In this document: positions 49,843-60,200 of the stretch, piece by piece
Numbering within the stretch: the first letter of the stretch is position 1
Layout: each line of letters begins with the position of its first letter
Origin: an uncultured Eubacteriales bacterium
Lineage (GTDB): Bacteria; Bacillota; Clostridia; Peptostreptococcales; Anaerovoracaceae
NCBI GenBank assembly: GCA_902778585.1
Contig: CACYYD010000005.1
Span: 19,590-83,589 of the forward strand
Direction of reading: 5' to 3'
DNA length: 64,000 nt
Translations under genes and position numbers: made by a program
The notes under the pieces: generated by a model
Seen by the model: the letters and a program-made list of their open reading frames with translations, nothing else
Databases searched by the model: none
Told to the model about the DNA's origin: nothing

Positions 49843-52077
49843 ATGAGCATGATAAGACTGAAAAACGTCTCGAAATTCTACTACAGCAAGGGCATCATCG
49901 CCAGCGGTATATCGAGGATAAATCTTGACCTCGATTCAGGAGAGTTTGTAGTCATAACCGGAGAATCCGGAAGCGGCAAGTCGACTCTCCTGAATGTCAT
50001 TTCGGGACTTGATACATATGAAGAGGGAGAGATGTACATCGAAGGCCGGGAGACGAGCCACTACACAGCGGCGGATTTCGAGGAATACCGCCAGAAGTAC
50101 ATATCCTTCATTTTCCAGAGCTTCAATCTGGTATCGAGTTACACGGTCCGTCAGAACGTGGCTCTTGCCATGCAGATAGACGGATATGACAAGGCTGAGA
50201 TCAGGCAGAAAGTGGATGAGATCATCGACCGCGTAGGCCTTTCGGAATATAAAAACCGTAAAGTCTCGAGGCTGTCGGGCGGACAGAAGCAGAGGGTAGC
50301 CATAGCCAGAGCACTTGCAAAGGACACGAAGATACTTGTGGCCGATGAGCCTACAGGCAACCTAGACAGCGCTTCGGCAGCCGGTATCGTGGATCTTCTG
50401 ACCGAGATAGCTGCAGACAAGCTCGTTGTGGTGGTCACGCATAATTATGACCAGTTCAGGGATCATGCCACACGTGTGATAAAGATGCACGACGGAAAGA
50501 TAGTCGAAGACACGGGAGCGTCAGCTCACGCCGCAGCTGCAATGGGTGACGGCAGCGAAGAGAGAGGCGAAAGGCGTGGTCTCGGCTTCGGCACGCAGAT
50601 CGGTCTTGGAGTCCGAAACACGTTCAATCTGCCGGCTAAGTTTTTGCTTCTGCTGCTGGTATTCCTCTTTGTGACAGCGGCTGTTACATCCCAGTACGTG
50701 TCCGTAAAAAAGCAAAAGGATACTGTATCCGAGCAGGGCTGGAACAATTTCTTCGAAAACTATGACCCTAAGCGCATCGTGATCGAAAAGAATGACCGCA
50801 GCGCCTTCACGCGTGCTGATTATGAGGCGATAGAGAACGCTCCCCACGTTGAGCGTCTTATCCGCGAAGACATAATGTACGACTCGTCGATATACATCGA
50901 AAACAGCAAGTTCACCTTCAGCGGATACATGATGAGTGTGAGAGACCTTGAAAAAGATCCGGATGTCGGAACACTGCCTCAGAAAGACGGCGAAGTGGTG
51001 CTGTCCGGCTATGATGATGGCTGGACTTTCGGGGAAAAGCCGGAAGAGCTGATCGGTAAGACCTTTACCGCGACGGCAAATGACGGCACCGATCATAAGG
51101 TAACGGTGACGGGACTGGTCTTTATGGACGATGACGAAAACAGCGAAGCATATATGTACTCAAATTCTGAAGCTTACTTTACGGATCACATGATAAATGA
51201 GCTCAGAAAGGGAATGTATGCGTCAAACAGCGAGACGACTCTTCTGATAAACGGGGCAAAGGAAAATCTGGTGCCGGGAGCGGGCGGACTCGTTACAAAT
51301 GACAAAGTGCCTGAGGGTTACATACTGATACCTACGTCATATGACTCAATGTACAAGGACGGATACGCTGCCGGCAAGGAAGTGAAACTCAGCGTTAAAG
51401 CTCTCTACTATGAGACTGAACTTCCGCTTGTGGTAATGGGCAGCTACGGTGAGAAAACCTTTGAGAGAAAGACCGGGCTGAAGAATCTTGCGGAACATGA
51501 CGGCGAGATATATATAAATCCGACTGATTACCGCAGATTGTATGAGAAAGGATCTTTCCAGGCCTCGGTGTTTGTCGATGATACCCGCAACATGGAGGGC
51601 ATGAAGGACATGCTTGAAAGGGGCGGCTATCACACGATGGTGCTGAAAGACCACATATATAACTTTATGGACGGTGAACTGGTGAGCATAATACAGATGC
51701 CGCTCGCGGTAATAGTATGCATCGCAGTTTTCTTCATAGCGTATTTCGTGATACGCCTGATACTGAAGTCACGCGGAGTCTACTTTGCGATACTGCGGAT
51801 GCTAGGCATGACCAAGAGACCGGCTCAGCGCATCATGCGGACGGAGCTCGTGCTGGTCTGCGCGATATCCTACGCGCTTTTCCTGTTCTTCATATATCTT
51901 AACAAAGCAGGCATCCTGAATTCAGCAAGGCTTAAGGACTATCTTCTGTACCTTACACCGCGCGACTTTGTGCTGCTCGGAGTCATTCTCCTTGCGATGT
52001 CTGTACATATCTCGGGCCGCTTCATGAGGTCTGTCTTCAGAAGCTCGGTCATGGGAGCATACAGGGAGGAGGCTTAG
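49843..52077 (+). CDS. MacB-like ABC transporter, fused ATPase-permease, first of pair
   Basis: A 744-residue protein. The N-terminal 230 residues are a LolD/MacB-type ATPase: Walker A GESGSGKST, signature [16 protein letters not shown], Walker B ILVADEPTGNLDS. A helix at about 265-290 (FLLLLLVFLFVTAAVT), an extracellular domain of about 330 residues and three C-terminal helices form an FtsX/MacB permease. GGAGGT at 49827-49832 supports ATG 49843 rather than 49783. It stands two bases before a second, related gene, so a heterodimeric machine is likely. No sensor kinase or response regulator is adjacent, unlike Bce-type peptide-resistance systems. Substrate unknown. Confidence 0.87.
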   Translation: MSMIRLKNVSKFYYSKGIIASGISRINLDLDSGEFVVITGESGSGKSTLLNVISGLDTYEEGEMYIEGRETSHYTAADFEEYRQKYISFIFQSFNLVSSYTVRQNVALAMQIDGYDKAEIRQKVDEIIDRVGLSEYKNRKVSRLSGGQKQRVAIARALAKDTKILVADEPTGNLDSASAAGIVDLLTEIAADKLVVVVTHNYDQFRDHATRVIKMHDGKIVEDTGASAHAAAAMGDGSEERGERRGLGFGTQIGLGVRNTFNLPAKFLLLLLVFLFVTAAVTSQYVSVKKQKDTVSEQGWNNFFENYDPKRIVIEKNDRSAFTRADYEAIENAPHVERLIREDIMYDSSIYIENSKFTFSGYMMSVRDLEKDPDVGTLPQKDGEVVLSGYDDGWTFGEKPEELIGKTFTATANDGTDHKVTVTGLVFMDDDENSEAYMYSNSEAYFTDHMINELRKGMYASNSETTLLINGAKENLVPGAGGLVTNDKVPEGYILIPTSYDSMYKDGYAAGKEVKLSVKALYYETELPLVVMGSYGEKTFERKTGLKNLAEHDGEIYINPTDYRRLYEKGSFQASVFVDDTRNMEGMKDMLERGGYHTMVLKDHIYNFMDGELVSIIQMPLAVIVCIAVFFIAYFVIRLILKSRGVYFAILRMLGMTKRPAQRIMRTELVLVCAISYALFLFFIYLNKAGILNSARLKDYLLYLTPRDFVLLGVILLAMSVHISGRFMRSVFRSSVMGAYREEA

Positions 52078-52079
52078 GA

Positions 52080-54575
52080 ATGCTGAAATTACAGAATGTA
52101 GATAAATATTTTTACCGCCGCAAGTCGAACCAGATACACGTAATAGATGATACTACGCTTGAGTTCGGCGAGAGCGGACTGACGGCTCTTCTGGGACCGT
52201 CCGGCTGCGGCAAGACGACTCTCCTGAATGTAATAGGCGGACTCGATAAGCCCGACAGGGGACAGATATATGTAAACGGGCAGAAACTCACGGGGCGCAC
52301 TGCCGGCACCGTGGATAAGATCAGAAACCTCAACATAGGATATATCTTCCAGAATTACAACCTCATTGACAGCATGACCGTATTCGACAATGTGGCCATG
52401 GTGCTCAGGATGGTGGGAATAAAGGACAAGGAAGAGATAAGGCAGAAGGTAGACTATGCGCTCGACCTTGTTGGTATGTACCGCTACAGAAAACGCTATG
52501 CCGATATGCTCTCCGGCGGAGAGAGGCAGAGGGTAGGCATAGCAAGGGCGATAGTCAAGGATCCGTCCATAATCATCGCCGACGAGCCGACGGGAAACCT
52601 CGACAGTGCCAATACTCTCGAGGTAATGAACATCATCAAAGCTATCTCGCGCGAGAAGCTGGTCATACTCGTTACGCATGAAGAGAATCTGGCTGAATTC
52701 TATGCCGACAGGATAATCCGCCTTCGGGACGGCCGCGTCGTATCTGACGAGATCAACAAGAATGTCGAAGGGCTCGACTACAGGATAGAGAACAAGATAT
52801 ACCTGCAGGACATAAAGGACAGGCGCGAATACTCTGACGGGGATAATATCGTCAGGGTCTTCAATGAGAGCGGAGGCAAGCTTGACCTGGACATAGTCAT
52901 AAGCCGCGGCAATCTCTTTATACGCTCGCGCGACGCTTCGTCCAGAGTGGAGACCGTTGATGAGAATTCGAGCATAGAACTGGTCGACGGCCATTATAAG
53001 GCGCTTACGGCAGAAGAGGCAGAGGCGGGGAGATTCCATCCGGAGAGGCTCAAGGCAAACGGCGCCCTGAAGCATTCATCGATACTGAATCCGCTGACGA
53101 TGCTGGGGTCGGGTTTCCGCACGGTGGGCAGATATCCGGTCCTCAAAAAGATCCTTCTTTTCGGATTCCTTATCTCAGCTATGTTCATCACCTACGCGGT
53201 ATCAAATATTGCCGGGATAATGAATATGCCTGACGAAAAATTCGTGAAGGATGATAAATCCTACGTGAGCGTTATACAGAATAAGATGAAAGTGGCGGAT
53301 TATCTGGCTTACGAGGAGGATCCATCAGTCGAATACGCCATGCCGGGCGACGGTAAAGTGCATATGAAGATGAGGTATGATGAGTACTGGCAGACCTCCT
53401 GGTCCGGCTCGATGTTCTCGGGATCGCTCAGCGCATCTGATTCTCTTTCTGAAAGCGATATCGTCTGCGGAAGGCTTCCGGACGGAAGATTTGAAGTGGC
53501 AGTTGATGCGCTCGTGCTTGACCGTGCACGTGAGAATGATCCGGACATCGTTCAGGCAGGCTATAAGGTGCCTGAAGAACTCATCGGAAGGCATTTAAAG
53601 CTGAAAGATCTGCCGGAATTCACCATAGTCGGCATTACGGATAAGAAGAGCCCGTGTATCTACGCCGACCGGTCGATGTTTATCGACATGCTTGCCAATA
53701 ACGGGAGTGAAGAAGACTATTACGGCGAAGGTGAGGAAGCCGGGGGCGAAGAGGCGTCTTTCGATGAAGAAGGCAGCCCGTCAGCGTCTGCTCCAAAGGC
53801 GGCAGATCTCATGGATTACGGCCTCAGTGCAGACAAACTGGTTCTGACCGGAGATAGCCGCAGGCCTGAGAACGATTACGAGGTCATCGTGGACAGCATG
53901 TACGCGAAATCCATGAAGCTGGGCAGTGAACTCAAGACAAAGGTAAACGGCCATAAGCTCAAGGTGGTGGGGCACTATACCAGCGACAGCGTGCGCGGAA
54001 AGTTTTTCGTAAACAACAACACCATCAAGTACAGACTCATAAAAGAGCAGGGAAGTATGACTGTAAAGCCGGCGGTCAGCAAGGCAGAGACGATCGGGGC
54101 ACTCAGGGGATACGGCCTCAAAGTGAGAGACCTGTATGAGTATCAGAAGAAGGAGTACAGGAAGAGCCAGCTCGAGATGATGCGCACCTTCCTGATAGCC
54201 GGAGCGATAGTAATCATAATATCGCTCATAGAGGTGTACCTGATCATGAGAGCTTCTTTCCTGTCGCGCATCAAAGAAGTGGGCACCCTTCGCGCCATCG
54301 GAGTCAAGAAGTCCGACATCTATAAGATGTTTGCGGGAGAGATAGTCGCGATAACGGTGCTGGCATCGCTTCCTGGATGGGTGCTGATGAACTACATAGT
54401 ATATAAGCTTCAAGGCGTAAAGTATTTGTCCGGAATGTTCGTCAGCAACCCTCAGACTGTACTGGTCTCGCTGCTTATCATATTCGTGTTCAACCTGGTC
54501 TTCGGACTGCTGCCTGTTTTCCGTACGCTCATAAAACGGCCTGCCGCGATACTGGCGCGGACCGACGTAAACTGA
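52080..54575 (+). CDS. MacB-like ABC transporter, fused ATPase-permease, second of pair
   Basis: An 831-residue paralog of the preceding protein with the same order: ATPase (Walker A GPSGCGKTT, signature MLSGGERQRVGIARAI, Walker B IIIADEPTGNLDS), a linker of about 120 residues absent from the first protein, a helix at about 360-385, an extracellular domain with an acidic, Ser/Gly-rich loop (GEGEEAGGEEASFDEEG) and C-terminal helices including the FtsX loop SRIKEVGTLRAIGVKKSDIYKMF. Both ATPases keep catalytic motifs, so neither looks degenerate. Mechanotransmission or lipoprotein/peptide handling are the known functions of this fold. Confidence 0.87.
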   Translation: MLKLQNVDKYFYRRKSNQIHVIDDTTLEFGESGLTALLGPSGCGKTTLLNVIGGLDKPDRGQIYVNGQKLTGRTAGTVDKIRNLNIGYIFQNYNLIDSMTVFDNVAMVLRMVGIKDKEEIRQKVDYALDLVGMYRYRKRYADMLSGGERQRVGIARAIVKDPSIIIADEPTGNLDSANTLEVMNIIKAISREKLVILVTHEENLAEFYADRIIRLRDGRVVSDEINKNVEGLDYRIENKIYLQDIKDRREYSDGDNIVRVFNESGGKLDLDIVISRGNLFIRSRDASSRVETVDENSSIELVDGHYKALTAEEAEAGRFHPERLKANGALKHSSILNPLTMLGSGFRTVGRYPVLKKILLFGFLISAMFITYAVSNIAGIMNMPDEKFVKDDKSYVSVIQNKMKVADYLAYEEDPSVEYAMPGDGKVHMKMRYDEYWQTSWSGSMFSGSLSASDSLSESDIVCGRLPDGRFEVAVDALVLDRARENDPDIVQAGYKVPEELIGRHLKLKDLPEFTIVGITDKKSPCIYADRSMFIDMLANNGSEEDYYGEGEEAGGEEASFDEEGSPSASAPKAADLMDYGLSADKLVLTGDSRRPENDYEVIVDSMYAKSMKLGSELKTKVNGHKLKVVGHYTSDSVRGKFFVNNNTIKYRLIKEQGSMTVKPAVSKAETIGALRGYGLKVRDLYEYQKKEYRKSQLEMMRTFLIAGAIVIIISLIEVYLIMRASFLSRIKEVGTLRAIGVKKSDIYKMFAGEIVAITVLASLPGWVLMNYIVYKLQGVKYLSGMFVSNPQTVLVSLLIIFVFNLVFGLLPVFRTLIKRPAAILARTDVN

Positions 54576-54593
54576 TGCTGAGAGGTGATCGAA

Positions 54594-55514
54594 ATGATCG
54601 GAATGAATCACAAAACATATATAAAGAGATTATTATTCAGAACGCTGTGTCTTATGCTGGCAGCTTTTATGGCTGCAGGAGGCCTTTTGGGAGCACCTGC
54701 ATATGCAGATGACGAAGATGACCTGGAAAGACCCGTCCGCGAAGTACACAAGGTTGCAGTGGGAAGCAAGCAGTACTGCTTTTTCGTGACTCATTATGTG
54801 GTGCTCACTCCTGAGGAAGTGTCGGAAATGAGCGATGAAGAGCTTAATGCTGAAGTCCTGCAGCGGGCCGGCATATATATGAAGGAGGCCAATTGCCACA
54901 AGTCGTCACATAAGGCGATCACGCCTGAGGCATGGAGCAAAAGCGGCGGGACCATATTCCTGAGCTCTGAAGATATCAAAAGCATCAGCGCCGCAGTGCC
55001 TGAAGACGGACGGCCTGTAAAACTGCACATGGATCTCAATATAACGACAGAACCGCTTGCCGAGCCGCCTGCAGAGGAGACGAAAGTCTATACGACTTTC
55101 AAACGGACCAGCCCGAGGCTTCTGTTTGCTGCGATCGCGACTCCGGCAGATGCAGCGCTCGGTGAGGAGATATGCGAGGAAGAGGAAGAGCCGGCACCGG
55201 CCGAAGAATCCGGTGAGGAAGCTGCTCCCCGCGGCGTGAAAGCTCTGCCGGCAGGCGTAGGCCCTGCAGGGGAGATGCTGCCTGAATTCAGGACTGCCAA
55301 TATGATTGACAGGTCCGGAAAGCCGGTCGAAGAGACGCTGAAGGACGGAGAGCCTGTAAAACTCGAATGGATCGAGCCCGGAAAGAAGGGCGACAGGGAA
55401 GGCAAAGCATCGATATTCAGGAGTATGCCTGCAGTGTTGATCTGCTCAGTACTGATCGCCGCAGCTCTTGCGGTGCTGCTGATCCTGAGAAAAAGGAGAA
55501 GCGAAGAAGAGTAA
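54594..55514 (+). CDS. Secreted, C-terminally anchored partner of the ABC pair, unknown function
   Basis: A 306-residue protein with a signal peptide ending near AYADD (residues 12-38) and a last helix (AVLICSVLIAAALAVLLIL) followed by KRRSEEE, so it is anchored with its body outside. The mature N-terminal part (about 40-170) looks folded and contains FFVTHYVVLTPEEVSEMSDEELN; the middle is Glu/Pro/Ala-rich. AGAGGTG at 54581-54587 fits ATG 54594 (GTG 54585 is an alternative). It is 18 bases behind the ABC gene and ends at a terminator, so it belongs to the same operon; a substrate-capture or adaptor role is inferred. Confidence 0.7.
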   Translation: MIGMNHKTYIKRLLFRTLCLMLAAFMAAGGLLGAPAYADDEDDLERPVREVHKVAVGSKQYCFFVTHYVVLTPEEVSEMSDEELNAEVLQRAGIYMKEANCHKSSHKAITPEAWSKSGGTIFLSSEDIKSISAAVPEDGRPVKLHMDLNITTEPLAEPPAEETKVYTTFKRTSPRLLFAAIATPADAALGEEICEEEEEPAPAEESGEEAAPRGVKALPAGVGPAGEMLPEFRTANMIDRSGKPVEETLKDGEPVKLEWIEPGKKGDREGKASIFRSMPAVLICSVLIAAALAVLLILRKRRSEEE

Positions 55515-55528
55515 GATGACATAACAAA

Positions 55529-55556
55529 AAACCGCTCGCATGAGCGGTTTTCTTTT
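55529..55556. terminator. Bidirectional terminator
   Basis: AAACCGCTC (55529-55537), loop GCAT, GAGCGGTTT (55542-55550), then T-rich sequence on the + strand and A-rich sequence before it, serving both the ABC operon and the convergent minus-strand fragment. Confidence 0.88.
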
Positions 55557-55983
55557 ATTTTATGAACTTTACCGTATCGAACATTTCAGGAGGGAATTGG
55601 GATGCCGGATTGCCAGCTGCAACCTCAGTTATCCAGGTAGCGTAGACGATATACGATGTCCTGAGTGCATCCGCAAACTGTACGGGAGTGAGCTTCATGC
55701 CGCTCCTGATCCACTCTTCAAGCAGGGCGAGCTCCCTGTATATATCCGTTTCAAGGAAAAAGTCGCGCATCCTGTCGGCTTCGCCTACTGAAGGGAACTT
55801 GCGCTGAAAGTAAGGCATCAGTATCGTCTTTACCTCTTCCCAGAAGCCGTTCTGGCCCTTTACCTCGAAGCAGTGGCTGAAGAACTTCTTAGTAGCTCCG
55901 GGCGAAGATCTGGCTCCGGGAAAGATATACGATTCGAATCTGTACACGGCAGGGACCCAGCTTAAGGCCTGGGGTGCCGACAT
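55555..55983 (-). pseudogene. 5'-truncated minus-strand gene, possibly a regulator C-terminus
   Basis: 142 codons on the minus strand from an ATG at 55983 to a TAA at 55555-55557. The translation is largely helical (GFWEEVKTILMPYFQRKF, DIYRELALLEEWIRSGMKLTP, TSYIVYATWITEVAAG) and resembles the ligand-binding half of TetR-type regulators, without any DNA-binding domain. No ribosome binding site precedes the ATG, and the frame stays open beyond it into sequence that belongs to moeA on the other strand. It probably lost its 5' part in the deletion that also truncated moeA. The TetR assignment is uncertain. Confidence 0.5.
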
Positions 55984-55985
55984 AG

Positions 55986-56375
55986 TATGCGCTGCGCACT
56001 GCGGCGATCAAGCCGGGAATGGCAATGATGAGCGGGACTTACAAGGGAAAGCACATCCTTTCGATGTCCGGCAATCCTTATGCCGCCTATGTGGATCTTC
56101 ACATGGCTGTAAGGCCTGTGCTGGACGAGCTTTGCGGCAATGATCACCTTGAGATGCAGCGCATGGAGGCAGTGCTTGCCAATGACTACGGCAAGAAGAG
56201 TCCGACGAGGCGCTTTGTGCGCGCCTTTGTGAGGGACGGAATGGCGTATATCGAAGGTCATACCGGCGGCAACGGGGACGTGCTGTCGGGCCACAACACG
56301 AACGCCATGCTTGATATTCCGGCAGGTTCGGGTAAACTGAAGGCAGGAGACAAGGTGCAGGTGATACTGCTGTAA
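55986..56375 (+). pseudogene. moeA: 5'-truncated molybdopterin molybdenumtransferase (MoeA), C-terminal third
   Basis: The frame opens after a TAG at 55983-55985 and runs to TAA 56373-56375. AAIKPGMAMMSGTYKGK and SMSGNPYAAYVDLHMAVRPVL are the MoeA substrate-loop and following helix ('KPGKP...GLPGNP...'), and the end EGHTGGNGDVLSGHNTNAML plus LKAGDKVQVILL is the C-terminal beta domain. The N-terminal 270 or so residues with the first domains are missing and no ribosome binding site lies before the internal ATG 56019, so the product would not be functional. mobB follows 11 bases later, consistent with an original moeA-mobB operon. Confidence 0.75.
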
Positions 56376-56386
56376 CAAATAAGAAG

Positions 56387-56875
56387 ATGAGCAAAGTGAT
56401 CGCAGTCTGCGGAGTCAAGAATTCCGGCAAGACCACACTTATCAATAAGCTGGTGCGCGCCTATACAGAGCGCGGGCTGAAGGTGGCCGTCATCAAGCAC
56501 GACGGTCATGATTTTGACTGCGATATCCCGGGAACCGATACCCACAGTTTCACGGAAAGCGGGGCATACGGGACCGCATGCTATTCGAAGGACCGCATCT
56601 TTGTGCATAAAAAGGCCAGGTCAGAAAACGCAGAAGAAACTGCAAAGTCCCTGATGGAGCTGTTTCCGGAAGCAGACCTTATATTCGTGGAAGGTCTCAA
56701 GGGCAGCAGCTTAAAGAAAATAGAAGTCATACGCAAAGATATTTCGGATAAGCCGGCTTCGGATCCCGAAGGGCGCTTCCTCATAGTGACCGATCTTCCG
56801 GGAGAAAAGTTCCGCGAAGAGACTGCTGGCCCTGATGATACCGGAGCGATCATTGCGGCCATAGACGCTGTATGA
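56387..56875 (+). CDS. mobB: Molybdopterin-guanine dinucleotide biosynthesis adapter MobB
   Basis: A 162-residue P-loop GTPase: GVKNSGKTTL (about residues 9-18), VAVIKHDGHDFDCDIPGTDTHSFTESGA and LIFVEGLKGSSLKKIEVIRKD are the MobB core. MobB assists nucleotide attachment to the molybdenum cofactor. The gene looks intact although its former partner moeA upstream is truncated, so its expression now depends on an unknown promoter. A terminator follows. Confidence 0.9.
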   Translation: MSKVIAVCGVKNSGKTTLINKLVRAYTERGLKVAVIKHDGHDFDCDIPGTDTHSFTESGAYGTACYSKDRIFVHKKARSENAEETAKSLMELFPEADLIFVEGLKGSSLKKIEVIRKDISDKPASDPEGRFLIVTDLPGEKFREETAGPDDTGAIIAAIDAV

Positions 56876-56886
56876 CGATGAACACG

Positions 56887-56910
56887 GAGCTGCCTGAGGC
56901 GGCTCTTTTT
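56887..56910 (+). terminator. Terminator after mobB
   Basis: GAGCTGCC (56887-56894), loop TGA, GGCGGCTC (56898-56905), then T5; one G-U pair. Confidence 0.88.
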
Positions 56911-56973
56911 GTGTATTAACATGTCACCTTGTGATAAAATGATTAGGCTGTGAAAGCACAAATCAGTATATAA

Positions 56974-59976
<3,003 letters not shown>

Positions 59977-60006
59977 AGGCTGAACAGAATTTAGAAATCA
60001 AATATG

Positions 60007-60039
60007 AAACGGGTCCCGCTGAGAAGCGGAGCCCGTTTT
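60007..60039 (+). terminator. Terminator after lacZ
   Basis: AAACGGG (60007-60013) pairs with CCCGTTT, and CCGCT with AGCGG inside, around a GAGA loop, followed by T; one mismatch between the two blocks. Confidence 0.85.
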
Positions 60040-60090
60040 CTATGTGCAGAAAATGATGTGCCGAAGCGGAAACCGGAAAAAGTAAATTCG

Positions 60091-60120
60091 TTTACAAATG
60101 CAAACAGTATTGTGTTAATA
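60091..60120 (+). promoter_or_regulatory. Candidate promoter of the iron-sulfur flavoprotein gene
   Basis: TTTACA (60091-60096), 18 bases, TTAATA (60115-60120), with TG at 60113-60114; about 80 bases before the start codon. The leader also contains an inverted GCCGTCATAAGCGGC-like repeat around 60150. Confidence 0.45.
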
Positions 60121-60200
60121 TTTTAGTAATGACGTTACTTGGCAGAATGCCGTCATAAGCGGCATTCTGCAAGAGATATTTGTAACCATTGGAGGGAGAA

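Noticed and set aside
55540..55791. A + strand 83-codon frame after the bidirectional terminator
   Set aside because: Overlaps the terminator and is the shadow of the minus-strand fragment, whose translation has better helical protein character.
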